Shown piece by piece: positions 15,354 through 25,700 of a stretch of 35,290 nucleotides of DNA. Every line of letters starts with the position of its first letter. Position 1 is the first letter of the stretch. The DNA is from Pirellulales bacterium (GTDB taxonomy: Bacteria > Planctomycetota > Planctomycetia > Pirellulales > Thermoguttaceae), in NCBI GenBank assembly GCA_016929515.1, contig JAFGIR010000057.1, forward strand, positions 1-35,290, in the 5' to 3' direction. The notes under the pieces are model-generated. The model was not told the DNA's origin and did no database searches. It saw only the letters and a program-made list of their open reading frames with translations. The translations under genes were made by a program, and so were the position numbers.

Positions 15354-17630
15354 ATGAGCGTGGAACCTCATATACCGCTGGCACTTTGGGTGTCGTTGAC
15401 ACTCGGCGCAATCGTCTTGTTGGGCAGCTACGCTGCCATTGGACGCCGGCGTCTGCCGCGTGGGCGATGGTGCGGAATCATCGCGTTGATGTCCGCAGCC
15501 GTGGCCGTTCCTCTGATCGTCTTGCTTAATCCGATCCGTGTAGAGCCGGTTCCGCCACCGGCCGGCAAGCCCTTGTTGACGGTCCTGGTCGACCGCTCGG
15601 CCAGCATGGCCACCAGCGACGTGCCGTCGCCGGCCACCGACACCTCGGCAGCCAGCGCCCGCCGTTACGACGAGGCATGCCGAATCGCCTCGCGCATGGT
15701 TGACTCGCTGGAAGACCGCTATGAGGTTCAAGTCGTTTCGTTTGCCGAACAAGCCACGCCGAACTCGCTCGCTTCTCTGGAGGACGATTCGCCCGACGGC
15801 GCCGCGACCGATCTTGCGTCGGCCGTTGAAGACGTCCTGGTCGACCGGCCGCAGGGTCAGGCCGTATTGGTCCTGAGCGACGGCATTCACAACGCGGGCA
15901 ACTCCCTGGCACGGCTCCGCCAGAGCGTGGCTCGGGCGAAGGCCATGGCCATCCCGCTGTTGGTCAAGACAATCGGCGGCTCTTCGGACATCGACGATCT
16001 GGCCGTTTCGCTCAACCTGCCTCAGGAGTTGGCTTTCGTCGGGCAACGCGTGCCGGTTGTCGTTCGACTGAAACAGCGCGGGGCGACGGCCGCGCAGACC
16101 CGGCTCTCCTTGTGGCTCGACAACAAGCAACTCGACCAGCGCGACGTGGAACTCGAACGCGACGCGACGACACAAACCGTGTTCCACGTGGCTGAAGACA
16201 AGACTGGCCTGTATCGGTATGAAATTCGAGCAGAAGCACTTCCCAAGGAAGCCACGGTCGTGAACAACACGGCGACGCTGCTTCTGCGAGTCGTCGACGA
16301 GCCCATTCGAATCTTGCTGCTCGAAGGAAAACCCTATTGGGATACAAAATTTCTGATCCGCACCTTGTCGATGGACAAGTCGATCGAACTAACCAGCCTC
16401 GTGCGGATGGCCGAGGGGCGACTGCTGCAACGCACGATCTCCCACGCCAGCCAGTCGAAGGAAGATGGCAAACCAAAAGAAACGGCCGACGCGGCAAGAC
16501 TCGATCGTTGGGCCGTTTGCCAGAATGCCGACAAGCAACTCGGTAACGCCAATCGTCTGGGCACGTTCCAGATCATCATTCTCGGCCGCGACGCCGATGT
16601 GTTTCTGACCGATGACGTGTTGGCCCGGTTGAAGAAGTGGCTCGTTGACGGAGAAGGCTCATTGGTTTGTTTCCGCGGCCCGCCCTCCTCGCAGATCAAC
16701 CAGCGGCTCGCCGAACTGATGCCTGTTCGTTGGACGCCGTCTCGCGAATCGCGGTTTCGCGTCAGGATGTCCGAGGCGGGTGAGGCCTTGCGATGGCTGT
16801 CGGGTGCCGAGGGCGACATCGAATTGGCCAGCCTGCCGTCACTGGCAACCGTCGCTCGGCCCAATCGGCCCAAACCGCTGACCGTCGTTCTGGCGACGGC
16901 CGTCGGCGATAACACCGAAAAGCCAGTTCCTCTCATCAGCTATCAACCGGTTGGCAACGGTCGGGTCGTCGTCATTGAGGGCGCCGGTATGTGGCGATGG
17001 GACTTTTTGCCAGCCCAATACAAACAACACGACCAGTCCTACGGCATTCTGTGGCGAAGCCTTGTGCGGTGGCTCGTTTCGGGTACGGGGCTGCTGCCGT
17101 CGCAAGATTTCGCGCTACGAACCGACAAAGTGACCTTCAGTACGGCCGAGACCGTGACAGCCGTCTTGTTGACCAGCGCCAAGCGGTCCGCCGTGCCACC
17201 GAAGATTAAGCTGACCGGCAAGACATTGAAAGAACCTCGCACAGTGACCGCGACGCCGTCGGGCGACTTCCCGGGCCAGTTTCGTGTTGTGTTCGGACGC
17301 CTGGGCGAAGGGACTTATCAGGCAAGCGTGATCGGCAGCAGCGACGCAGCGGCAACCACGGCCTTCGATGTTCGAGGTAATCTCACTGAGCGACTCGACG
17401 TCGCCGCCCGGCCGGACATCCTAGCTTGGACCGCCGAACACAGCGGTGGGGCCGTCCTCGAAGACGACGATCCGGATCGGCTGGCACAGTATTTCGACCA
17501 ACATCTGGCACAAAGCCGGCCTCAACGAAACTCGCGGGTCGGGCTTTGGGATCGCTGGTGGGTACTCCTTGGCACCTTTGGGCTCTGGGGCACTGCCTGG
17601 GGACTCCGCCGCACGTCCGGGTTAGTCTGA
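15354..17630 (+). CDS. VWA membrane protein with glutamine amidotransferase-like domain
   Basis: This 758-residue protein has two N-terminal membrane helices (about 5-25 and 37-58), a VWA domain with MIDAS DRSAS from residue 80, a beta-rich stretch, and a class I glutamine amidotransferase-like (PF07090-type) domain at about 315-550. In that domain IRILLLEGKPYWDTKFLIRT and FQIIILGRDADVF are characteristic. I do not see a convincing catalytic Cys nucleophile motif, so it is probably a binding fold rather than an enzyme. A C-terminal helix (WWVLLGTFGLWGTAWGL) anchors the end. GTG 15333 would add seven residues; I prefer ATG 15354, though ribosome sites are weak for both. Together with the BatA-like neighbour it probably forms a VWA pair in the membrane. 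Confidence 0.9.
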   Translation: MSVEPHIPLALWVSLTLGAIVLLGSYAAIGRRRLPRGRWCGIIALMSAAVAVPLIVLLNPIRVEPVPPPAGKPLLTVLVDRSASMATSDVPSPATDTSAASARRYDEACRIASRMVDSLEDRYEVQVVSFAEQATPNSLASLEDDSPDGAATDLASAVEDVLVDRPQGQAVLVLSDGIHNAGNSLARLRQSVARAKAMAIPLLVKTIGGSSDIDDLAVSLNLPQELAFVGQRVPVVVRLKQRGATAAQTRLSLWLDNKQLDQRDVELERDATTQTVFHVAEDKTGLYRYEIRAEALPKEATVVNNTATLLLRVVDEPIRILLLEGKPYWDTKFLIRTLSMDKSIELTSLVRMAEGRLLQRTISHASQSKEDGKPKETADAARLDRWAVCQNADKQLGNANRLGTFQIIILGRDADVFLTDDVLARLKKWLVDGEGSLVCFRGPPSSQINQRLAELMPVRWTPSRESRFRVRMSEAGEALRWLSGAEGDIELASLPSLATVARPNRPKPLTVVLATAVGDNTEKPVPLISYQPVGNGRVVVIEGAGMWRWDFLPAQYKQHDQSYGILWRSLVRWLVSGTGLLPSQDFALRTDKVTFSTAETVTAVLLTSAKRSAVPPKIKLTGKTLKEPRTVTATPSGDFPGQFRVVFGRLGEGTYQASVIGSSDAAATTAFDVRGNLTERLDVAARPDILAWTAEHSGGAVLEDDDPDRLAQYFDQHLAQSRPQRNSRVGLWDRWWVLLGTFGLWGTAWGLRRTSGLV

Positions 17631-17640
17631 GGAAAAAGTC

Positions 17641-20514
17641 ATGGAACACTTGTCCTTGCAGTCACGCATTCGCGCCGTGCGGCGTCGATTGTTGATCATC
17701 GGCACGGCCGCCGCCGGTTGTTGGGGATTGACACTCGCGTTGGTCGTCGTCTTGGCCGGTGTTTGGCTCGATCTGCTGTGGGAACTCCCGGCCTCGTGCC
17801 GAATCGCCGGCATGGTAGTTGCCGCGGTCGTGGGAATCGGACTGTCGATCGCCCTGACACTCGCCGCTTCGCTGGCCGCCCGGGCAATGGCCGTGGCACG
17901 CGGGCTCGACCGGGCCGCTCACTACGGTGGCGACATCCTGACCGGGTGGGAACTCGACAGAACGACTCATTTGGACGAAAATTCGGTGATTCGGCAGTCG
18001 CGCCACCCTGAGGTCACCACCCAGCTCTCCAAGATGGCCGTCTCGCATGCCGCGCGGCTGGCCGAAAAAGTGCCCGTCGCCAAGGCGGCTCCGGCCCGCC
18101 CACTAACGCGGTCGCTGTTCGGCCTTGCGGTGCTGCTGTTGCTGATCGGCGGCCTGATCGTCGGTCTGCCCGAGTTGGCTCGGACTGAATGGAACCGGTT
18201 TCGCAACCCGTTGGACGACGTGCCGCCCTTTTCACTGGTCCGGTTCGACGTTGTCCCGGGCGATGCCGAAGTGGTTTATGGTGGAGAACTCGACATCCGG
18301 GCCTCGGTGACGGGGGCTGCGGTCGACGACGTCGAGTTGGTCCTCGCGAACACGGACGACACCGAAGAGGTTCTCCCCATGTTCCGCGAACAAGACGGAC
18401 GTTGGCGAACCGTTTTGTCGCAGATTACGTCCCCGGCCGACTACTTCCTCCGCGCGCACGGCGCGCGAACCAGGCGATATTCGATCCGCGTGATCACGGT
18501 TCCACGTATCGAAGACGTTCGCATCCGAATCATACCACCGGCCTACACGCGACGTGCCGAGTACGAAGGTCCCCTGCCCCGCGAAGGCATCGCCGGATTG
18601 GCGGGAACCAAGATTGAGATTAGGGCTCGAAGCAATCGGCCTTTGTCGGAGGGCACTCTGATGGTCGTCGGTGGACGAGCCGCCCAACCCGACGACCCCG
18701 CCGCGACAGCCTCGCCCAACGGCCCCATCGAACTCGACCTGCTGCCGATTGCCTCCGAGACGAACAGTGCCGCTGGATCATTCATCATCACGGGCGACGG
18801 AAAGTTCGAGCTGCACGTAAGGGATGTGGCCGGCCAGAGTTCCCAGGAGTCGTTTGCCGGGACGATCACTTGTTTGCCGGACGAACGACCGTTCGTCCAT
18901 TTGCTGCAGCCTCGGTCCATGTCGTTCGCCACGCCGACGATCGAATTGCCGGTTGAAGTATCGGCCGAAGATGACTATGGGATTTCTCGCATACAATTGT
19001 ATCGCAGTCTGAACGACTCTCGGCCGTTACCGACCGATTTGCCGCTGGGCCGCCGCCCAACGAACAGCGCCGACGAACTTGTCACGCTGCCGCTGCGCGT
19101 GTTCGGTCTGAGGCCGGGCGACGTAATCAAGTTGTTTGGCCGGGTCGAAGACAACGATCCGGCCGGCGCGAAAGGGGCCGAGAGCTCGGTTGTCACGGTA
19201 CGGATTATCTCGCAGGGCGAATTCGAGCGAATGGTCCAGGCCCGCGAGGGAATCGATGTCCTCTTGTCGAAATACCGAGAGGCCCAACGGCGGATGGAAT
19301 CGTTGGGCGAGGAAATCGACAAGCTGCAAAAGGAGCTCGAAAGCACGCCGCCCGGCGACAAGCAGGCCGACAAGCTTCGCGAGAAGATGGAAAAACTACG
19401 CGATCGATTACAGAAGGAATCACAAGCCCTGCGAGAGCTGAGCGAGACCCGGCTACCGGTGGATCTGGACGAAAACCTGTCGCCCCAGATTGCGAAGCTC
19501 GCGGATATGACCGGCCAAATGGCCGGCGAACTCGAAAAGCTGTTGAAAGAATCGTCGCTCAATCGTGAACCAATCGAGCGGCAACTGAAAAAGATGGCCA
19601 AGCAATTGCAGAAAAGGAAACAACAATACAACGAACAGGCCTCGAAGCCGATGGAACATCTGGCCGTCGTCTTTCCACTCATGGTCGACCAGCAACGATT
19701 CACGATGCTCGTGCTCCGCCAGGACGATTTGCTCGAACGCCTTGCATCATTGAAGGATCGCGATGGCGAGGACGACCCGGCACTGAAGATCCGAATGCGA
19801 GATCTCGAGGAAGAACAACGGCAAATCCGCGAAGACCTGCAATCGCTGCTCGTCGACATCGAAGAGCACATCACGAAGTTGCCCGACGAAGAGCCGTTCG
19901 ACGAGTTGCGTCAATCGGCGACTGATTTTGTCGACGATCTCAGAGACAGTCGTGCCGAAGAAGCCATGGTCGAAGCCGAGGCTGGACTGGGCGACTTTTC
20001 CGGAACCGTTGGATACGAACGCGCCAAGGAGGCGTCCGAAATCCTCCACCGATTCCTGAAGGAGTGCAACGGCGGCATGGGCCAATGTGCCAACAACTGT
20101 CTCCGGTTTCAGCCGACGTTGTGCAACTCGATGGGCAATTCGGCTAACCAACTCATGGCAATGATGGGCCTGGGCAACGCGCCGGGCAACGCAATGGGCA
20201 GCGGAGGCATGGGACCTGGCTCCGGCGGCTTCAGTGCTCAACGCGGCGGATACGGCGTCTATGGCGGCCTGCCCGGAATGATGGGAAGCTTCGGCGACAC
20301 GGGCCAGGGAAGATCCGAAGGCAAACAGCAGAACACCCGCTCCTCGCGGTTCTTCGGTGGACGTCATCATCCGGAAGAAAAGACGGTGATTGATGATCTG
20401 GAAAGCGACGACGCCTCGGGCATCGGCGAAGGAGCCATTCCCGTCCATTCGCGCCGACGCGTCGGTCAGTATTTCCTGCGTGTGAATGAAGAAACAAACA
20501 ACTCGTCGGAGTAG
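17641..20514 (+). CDS. DUF4175-like coiled-coil membrane protein
   Basis: This 957-residue protein follows its neighbour after only 10 bp. Two membrane helices (about 18-42 and 55-78) and a third (about 158-180) precede a large extracytoplasmic region with beta-sandwich character (about 195-520). A long coiled coil (about 530-700) is rich in Glu, Lys and Leu, such as RRMESLGEEIDKLQKELES. The tail (about 825-895) is Gly/Met/Asn rich (GNAPGNAMGSGGMGPGSGG), then a short basic end. It resembles DUF4175-type proteins that follow VWA genes in planctomycetes. No enzymatic motif is visible; a spacer or scaffold role across the envelope is inferred. The Gly/Met tail is odd and may be disordered or a binding surface. 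Confidence 0.85.
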   Translation: MEHLSLQSRIRAVRRRLLIIGTAAAGCWGLTLALVVVLAGVWLDLLWELPASCRIAGMVVAAVVGIGLSIALTLAASLAARAMAVARGLDRAAHYGGDILTGWELDRTTHLDENSVIRQSRHPEVTTQLSKMAVSHAARLAEKVPVAKAAPARPLTRSLFGLAVLLLLIGGLIVGLPELARTEWNRFRNPLDDVPPFSLVRFDVVPGDAEVVYGGELDIRASVTGAAVDDVELVLANTDDTEEVLPMFREQDGRWRTVLSQITSPADYFLRAHGARTRRYSIRVITVPRIEDVRIRIIPPAYTRRAEYEGPLPREGIAGLAGTKIEIRARSNRPLSEGTLMVVGGRAAQPDDPAATASPNGPIELDLLPIASETNSAAGSFIITGDGKFELHVRDVAGQSSQESFAGTITCLPDERPFVHLLQPRSMSFATPTIELPVEVSAEDDYGISRIQLYRSLNDSRPLPTDLPLGRRPTNSADELVTLPLRVFGLRPGDVIKLFGRVEDNDPAGAKGAESSVVTVRIISQGEFERMVQAREGIDVLLSKYREAQRRMESLGEEIDKLQKELESTPPGDKQADKLREKMEKLRDRLQKESQALRELSETRLPVDLDENLSPQIAKLADMTGQMAGELEKLLKESSLNREPIERQLKKMAKQLQKRKQQYNEQASKPMEHLAVVFPLMVDQQRFTMLVLRQDDLLERLASLKDRDGEDDPALKIRMRDLEEEQRQIREDLQSLLVDIEEHITKLPDEEPFDELRQSATDFVDDLRDSRAEEAMVEAEAGLGDFSGTVGYERAKEASEILHRFLKECNGGMGQCANNCLRFQPTLCNSMGNSANQLMAMMGLGNAPGNAMGSGGMGPGSGGFSAQRGGYGVYGGLPGMMGSFGDTGQGRSEGKQQNTRSSRFFGGRHHPEEKTVIDDLESDDASGIGEGAIPVHSRRRVGQYFLRVNEETNNSSE

Positions 20515-20584
20515 GACAAGGACTTACTGAAGCGTCAGAAGAACCACGGGGTTGTGGTTTCCGTATCCACGGAGAATCAAGATC

Positions 20585-21337
20585 ATGCACTATCGCGTTT
20601 GGAGCTTTCTCATGGTAGCGGTCAGCTTGACGGTTCTTGCCGTCTTGGCCTCGGCCGACATCAACAAGACGACGAACAACCGGGCGAAATCGAAGCCGGC
20701 GGCCGTCAAGATCGCGTCGATCGTCCGCGACGCGAAGCAAATCGGCGGAGAACCCGATGGAATCGTCCAGGTCGCCAATCTCGTCTACGCCGGCACGAAG
20801 AGTAGCCGGTGTTTCTCCGACCATTTTCTGGTTCTGGCCGAGAAAGAGTCGGCCATTTCGACCAGCCGCCGCTTCCATGCGGTCAAGCTGGGCAGCGACG
20901 ACATCTTCGAGTTTCCGCTGTTGATCATGACGGGCGAAGGAACGTTCCAGCTCTCCGACCGCGAGCGTCAAAACCTTCGACGCTATGTCGAGCACGGCGG
21001 TCTGCTGTTGGCTTCGGCCGGGTGCTCCTCGACCGAGTGGGACCGTTCGTTCCGGCGCGAAATGGTGACGATCTTCCCGGAGCACAGGCCCAAACCGATC
21101 GATATGAGCCACCCCATCTTTCACACCGTTTACGAGATCAAGACTCTGGCCGCTTCCCACGGCAAGCCTCGGTCGCTCTTGGGGGTGAGCATTGGGGGGC
21201 GCTTGGGCGTGGTCTACTCGCCCGACGGCCTGAACGACACGGGCCACACGCAGGGCTGCTGCTGCTGCGGAGGAAACGAACTGCAGAAGGCCGAACAAAT
21301 CAACGTGAATATCCTGGCCTATGCGATGACCTACTGA
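20585..21337 (+). CDS. DUF4159 domain protein (exported)
   Basis: This 250-residue protein has a signal peptide (SFLMVAVSLTVLAVLASA) and a DUF4159 domain over nearly its whole mature length, with FEFPLLIMTGEGTFQLSDRE and YVEHGGLLLASAGCSS typical. DUF4159 is found beside BatA-type genes or fused to them, and its fold is related to glutamine amidotransferase-like domains. Near the end four consecutive cysteines, residues 225-228 in GCCCCGGNE, could bind metal or form disulfides. GGAG lies about 10 nt before ATG 20585. An upstream in-frame start at 20552 exists but would spoil the signal peptide. The 70-bp gap to the preceding gene shows no clear promoter. Confidence 0.9.
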   Translation: MHYRVWSFLMVAVSLTVLAVLASADINKTTNNRAKSKPAAVKIASIVRDAKQIGGEPDGIVQVANLVYAGTKSSRCFSDHFLVLAEKESAISTSRRFHAVKLGSDDIFEFPLLIMTGEGTFQLSDRERQNLRRYVEHGGLLLASAGCSSTEWDRSFRREMVTIFPEHRPKPIDMSHPIFHTVYEIKTLAASHGKPRSLLGVSIGGRLGVVYSPDGLNDTGHTQGCCCCGGNELQKAEQINVNILAYAMTY

Positions 21338-21357
21338 CTGAAACAACCTCGTTCGCC

Positions 21358-22749
21358 ATGCCCCATTTGGTTACTGGTTCCGCCTTCAGGAGGCTGCTCA
21401 TGATTGGGCTCGTCGTGACGGTTGGCTGCGACGGCTGTTCGGATCGTTCAACGAACGACCGGCCTTTGCCGACCATCGTGGCCAGCGGCGACACGGCCGG
21501 CTGGATCGTGCCTTGTGGATGTGCGTCAAACCAGTCCGGAGGCCTGCCGCGACGCGCCTCTTGCGTCAAGCGTCTGATCGCGTCCGGAGACGTATTGCTG
21601 CTGGTCGACGTGGGCGGGGCGCCCGTGGGAACCTCGTCTTATGACCGGCTCAAGTTTGAAGCCATCGCCAAGGGCGAAGTGATTATGGGAATCGCCGCTC
21701 ACAACATCGGCGCTGGTGAAGTCGCGCTGGGAACCGACTGCCTCCGCGACGCGGCCGGCCGACTCAAGCTGCCGTTGGTTTCGGCCAACACGCGCGACCG
21801 CCAGGGCCGCCGGCTGAGTGAGCCGCTACGAATGATCGACGTCGCCGACCATTGTGTTGCCGTCATCGGCGTTCTCGATCCTCGATATGCCACCGACCGG
21901 ATCGAAGTCACGTCGCCGCATCAAGCCGTCCTCGACACCATCGCGACCATCCGCGGCCCCTGCGATGCCGTCGTCGTTCTGGCCTATCTACCCGAAGACG
22001 CGCTGCGACGTTTTGCCGAAACGCTGCCCGAGGTCGATCTGATCATTGGCGGTCCGACCGGCCAAACGATCCCGCCGACACGATTGGGTCCAACGCTGTT
22101 GGCCTCGGCCACCAACCAAGGCAAGTTCTTGGCCGTGTTCTCGCCAGGCGGGACCGAACGCGATGGCAAGTTCGTCGGGAGGATTGTCGAGTTGGACGAG
22201 TCCTTTGAAGATGATTCGGCACAAGTGGACAATATCAAGCAGTTCTACGAGTTGCTCGCGCAGCACGACTTCCGGCCCGAGCAAACTTCGTTCGTCTCGC
22301 CGCTTCCCGAGGGACTGCCAAGAGGTTTCGCGGTCGCCGGCAGCAAACGCTGCGCCGAGTGCCATGAAGAAGAATACGGCGTCTGGCACGACTCGAAACA
22401 CCGACGCGCCTGGGACTCGTTGAAGAACAAGGGCGCCCACGTCGACCCCGACTGCCAGCGTTGCCACGTGACGGGCTACGGGATGCCCGATGGGTTCCAC
22501 TCGTTGGCCCAGGGCGACATGCGGATCAACGTTGGCTGCGAGAGCTGCCACGGACCGTCGCAGGCCCATTGTGACAATGAAACCGTTCATACAACCCATT
22601 ATGATGGCGCCAAGAATCACTGCCAGACGTGCCACGATCGCGAGAACAGCCCTGAGTTTTCCTACGACACCTACTGGCCCAAGATTCGTCACGGCGATCA
22701 GCAGGATGAGCCTGCTCCCGCCGACCCGACCGGAGAGAAATCGTCATGA
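21358..22749 (+). CDS. Metallophosphatase-like tetraheme c-type lipoprotein
   Basis: This 463-residue protein begins with a lipoprotein signal (RRLLMIGLVVTVGC, lipidated Cys near residue 23). The first part (about 40-300) resembles the UshA-like/5'-nucleotidase metallophosphatase fold and carries PCGCASNQSGGLPRR, in which Cys53 and Cys55 fit the CxC form of the UshA-like (seleno)protein group. Several usual metal ligands are not obvious, so phosphatase activity is doubtful. The second part binds c-type heme: CAECH (about 332), CQRCH (365), CESCH (394) and CQTCH (422) give four CxxCH sites in a cytochrome c554-like arrangement. The start is uncertain: ATG 21400 has a perfect AGGAGG 6 nt upstream but would leave too short a signal, so I use 21358. 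It sits between the DUF4159 and thioredoxin-HEAT genes. Confidence 0.9.
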   Translation: MPHLVTGSAFRRLLMIGLVVTVGCDGCSDRSTNDRPLPTIVASGDTAGWIVPCGCASNQSGGLPRRASCVKRLIASGDVLLLVDVGGAPVGTSSYDRLKFEAIAKGEVIMGIAAHNIGAGEVALGTDCLRDAAGRLKLPLVSANTRDRQGRRLSEPLRMIDVADHCVAVIGVLDPRYATDRIEVTSPHQAVLDTIATIRGPCDAVVVLAYLPEDALRRFAETLPEVDLIIGGPTGQTIPPTRLGPTLLASATNQGKFLAVFSPGGTERDGKFVGRIVELDESFEDDSAQVDNIKQFYELLAQHDFRPEQTSFVSPLPEGLPRGFAVAGSKRCAECHEEEYGVWHDSKHRRAWDSLKNKGAHVDPDCQRCHVTGYGMPDGFHSLAQGDMRINVGCESCHGPSQAHCDNETVHTTHYDGAKNHCQTCHDRENSPEFSYDTYWPKIRHGDQQDEPAPADPTGEKSS

Positions 22750-25700
22750 TCTTCCCACGAATCGCGCGAGGCGGTTGGACACTCGCCTTGCTGCTGTCGA
22801 TCGGTGTTTCCCATGCGGTAGAACCGCCGGCCGCGGCACCGCCGGAAGCCGCGCCGGCGAAGGTCGAAGCCACGAAAGTCGAGTGGCTGCCGGTTCCCAG
22901 CCCGGTGGTCAAAACCTACGACATTCTGACCGTCGATCAAACGGCAGACGACACGAAGGCCCCTGCTCCGGCACGGACCAAGGACGGGAAGCTTGTTTGG
23001 TTCACGGATCTTGACGCGGCGCACCGCCAGGCCCAAATCGAAGGCGAGCCCGTCTTCGTGCGTGTCCTGGCCGGCTGGTGTCCAACATGCCAGGCCATGG
23101 AAAAAGCGATGAACCAAGACGCCGTTCAGGCCGAGTTGGCTCGATGGGTGCTTGTCCATATCGACGTGACCTCGGGCCCAACCAGAATTCGGGAATTGCA
23201 GACTGGTGCCGTTCCTGCGTGGTTTGTTCGGACCGCTGCCGGCCGGCCGGTGGCCTCGCACATAGGCGGCCAGACGGCCGAGCAGATTGTCGCCTGGCTC
23301 AAAGAGAACCGCAAGTCGGCCCTGGCTCGGCCGGACGACGTATTGCTAGCGGCCGACGCGCCCGATCCGTCGGCCGTGGATCGCTTGGTTGGCCAGTTCG
23401 ACGATCGCGACACCACCGTCCGCCAGGCGGCCATTCGGCGGTTGGTGCCACATCCCAACGCGGCTCGCCCCGCCGTGGTCAAGGCGTTTCGCGAAGGTCG
23501 CCTCTCGGCCCGGCTCTCGGCACTCGAAGTGCTCCGGCGGTGGCGGGCTCCGGTCGAAGAAATGGACCCTTGGTTGCCTGACTCATTCAGCCAAGAGAAT
23601 CTCGCGCGGCTCGACGAATGGGTCGATGAATCGGCGAAGACACCTCAAACGGTTGACGCAGCGAGTGCGACAAGCAAGACCGACGAAGCGACAGCGGAAC
23701 CTAGGCCACTTTCCGAGGAAGATTTGGCGGAGGCTCGCGCGGAGATCGAACGATTGGTCAAGGGGACGGACTTCGAGGCATTGGCGGCCGCCGCCCGATT
23801 GGCCACGGTGGGCCGAGCCCTCCTCCCCGAGGTCACCCAACGGCTGACTAAGGCCGAAACGGACCATGATCTCCAGCGATTGCGAATGCTTCGCTATCGA
23901 TTGTTGGCAAGCGACCTGCTCGCGCTCCGTTGGCCGGGCGGATTGCTGCGTCTGGCCGATACCGATCCGAGTCAACGCCGCAAGGCGGCCGAGGAGTTGG
24001 TCCATCGAGCAACCGCGTCGGATGCGGCCTTGCTGCTGTCGCTCTTCGGCGATAGTGATCCGATGGTCCGCGAGATCGGACTTCGCGGCTTGCAGGGAAT
24101 GGGCGGCGAGGAAACAACCGCCGCGCTGGGCGATCTACTCTCCGACCCCGAACCAAACATCCGGGCAGCCGTCTTGAAACAGCTCGAAGAGAAGCCACAA
24201 GCCAGTATGGTACCGAAGGTCACGAGGTATCTCAAAACCGAGACCGATCCCGACCTGATCGTGCACGCCGTTCGCTTCTTGCGTGTTTCGAACAGTGGCG
24301 CCGCAATGAAAAGTCTGTTGCCGCTACTGCAACATGATGTGTGGCAGGTGCGGGCCGAAGCTGCCGCGGCCGCCGGCGCGATAGCCGACTCAACCACCAG
24401 TGAACAAAAGGCGCGGATCTTCGCCGCGTTGGTCGAGTTGCTCAAAGACTCCGACGCTTTTGTCGTCAGCCGGGCCGTCGAGGGTCTCGCGGGCCAGGAT
24501 CTGCTGGTCGCCGTCGACCCGATGATCGACGCGGCCGAACGTCATCCCCAATTGGCCGTCTCGATCATCGAGACTCTCACGCGCCACGATAGGATGCGCG
24601 CGAAGGCACTCCCACACCTGCGTAAGATGTTCAAGCATGACGATTCGCGGATTCGGGCGGCCGCGATTTCCGGGCTGGCCAAGTCGATGCCCTCGGCCAT
24701 GGAGAAGGAAGCGTTGGTTGCCTTGGAAGACCCGGCCCGCGAGGTCCGCATTGCGGCCGCTGAATTACTCTTCGGCTTGCTGGAACAAAAGCGAGAAGCC
24801 GCTCAGAAGCAAATCAACGATCAACAACAGGCCAGAACTCAAGTGGTGGTGAGGTCCGAGGCACCGTTGTTCATCGCAACAAGCCAGGGGCCGACGCTGA
24901 TGGAGTCGCTGGCCAAGGCGGCTGCCAGCCTGGCGCGAGGAAAGGCCACGAACACGGAGAAAGTCACCGCCGTCCCGTCGGCGGTCGGGTCACCACCATC
25001 GCCAAGCGAGAAGTCCGACAAGGCAGTGCTCGTCGTGAATACAGCGAATACCGACTCCTCGGGCGACGCATCCAAGAAGACAACCCCTGACGTCCAGAAA
25101 CCCGACGACAACGCCTTGGGCGAGAAGAAGCCCGGTGACAAGACCGAACCTGCGGAGAACGACGAGGAGAAGCCGAACGCCCACGATGTGTGGCTTGCGG
25201 AATGCTACACGGGCAAACACCGGCCGTCGTGGGTTGCCGATGCGAAGGAACCTCTGTTGAAAATGCTCGAATCGGACGATCCGAAGGAGAAAATGGCCGC
25301 GGCCATGGCGTTGGTGCCGTTGGGTCAGCTCGACTTGGCCCTGCCGATTCTCAGCACGTTGCCGCGCGGTAACCCCGAGACGTTTGCACATTCGGCAAAG
25401 ATGTTGTCGTGGTTGGTTTGGGAAAAGCGGGCCCAGTTGTTTGACTCGCTTCTCGAAACGGCCAATGACCCGAGCGATTATTCGTCTCTGATTACCGGCC
25501 TGATCACCGTCGCCGACCGAAGAACCACCGACCGATTTTGGAATCTGCTGAGCAAGGAGAAACTGCCCAAGTATCTGGCCGGCACGCTGCAGCACGGACT
25601 GAGCCAAGCCTACTTGGGTGAGCGCTATTACAACCCGTCTGAAGCAAGCCTCTCGGCAAAAATGACTTTGCGGCGTGATGCCAAGCATTGGGTCGTTTCG

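Noticed and set aside
20231-21346. 371-codon minus-strand open frame across the DUF4175-like and DUF4159 genes
   Set aside because: It spans two well-supported plus-strand genes and has no protein-like pattern.
21500-21530. Selenocysteine in the UshA-like motif
   Set aside because: Both positions are TGT codons (Cys), with no in-frame TGA, so no selenocysteine insertion is needed.
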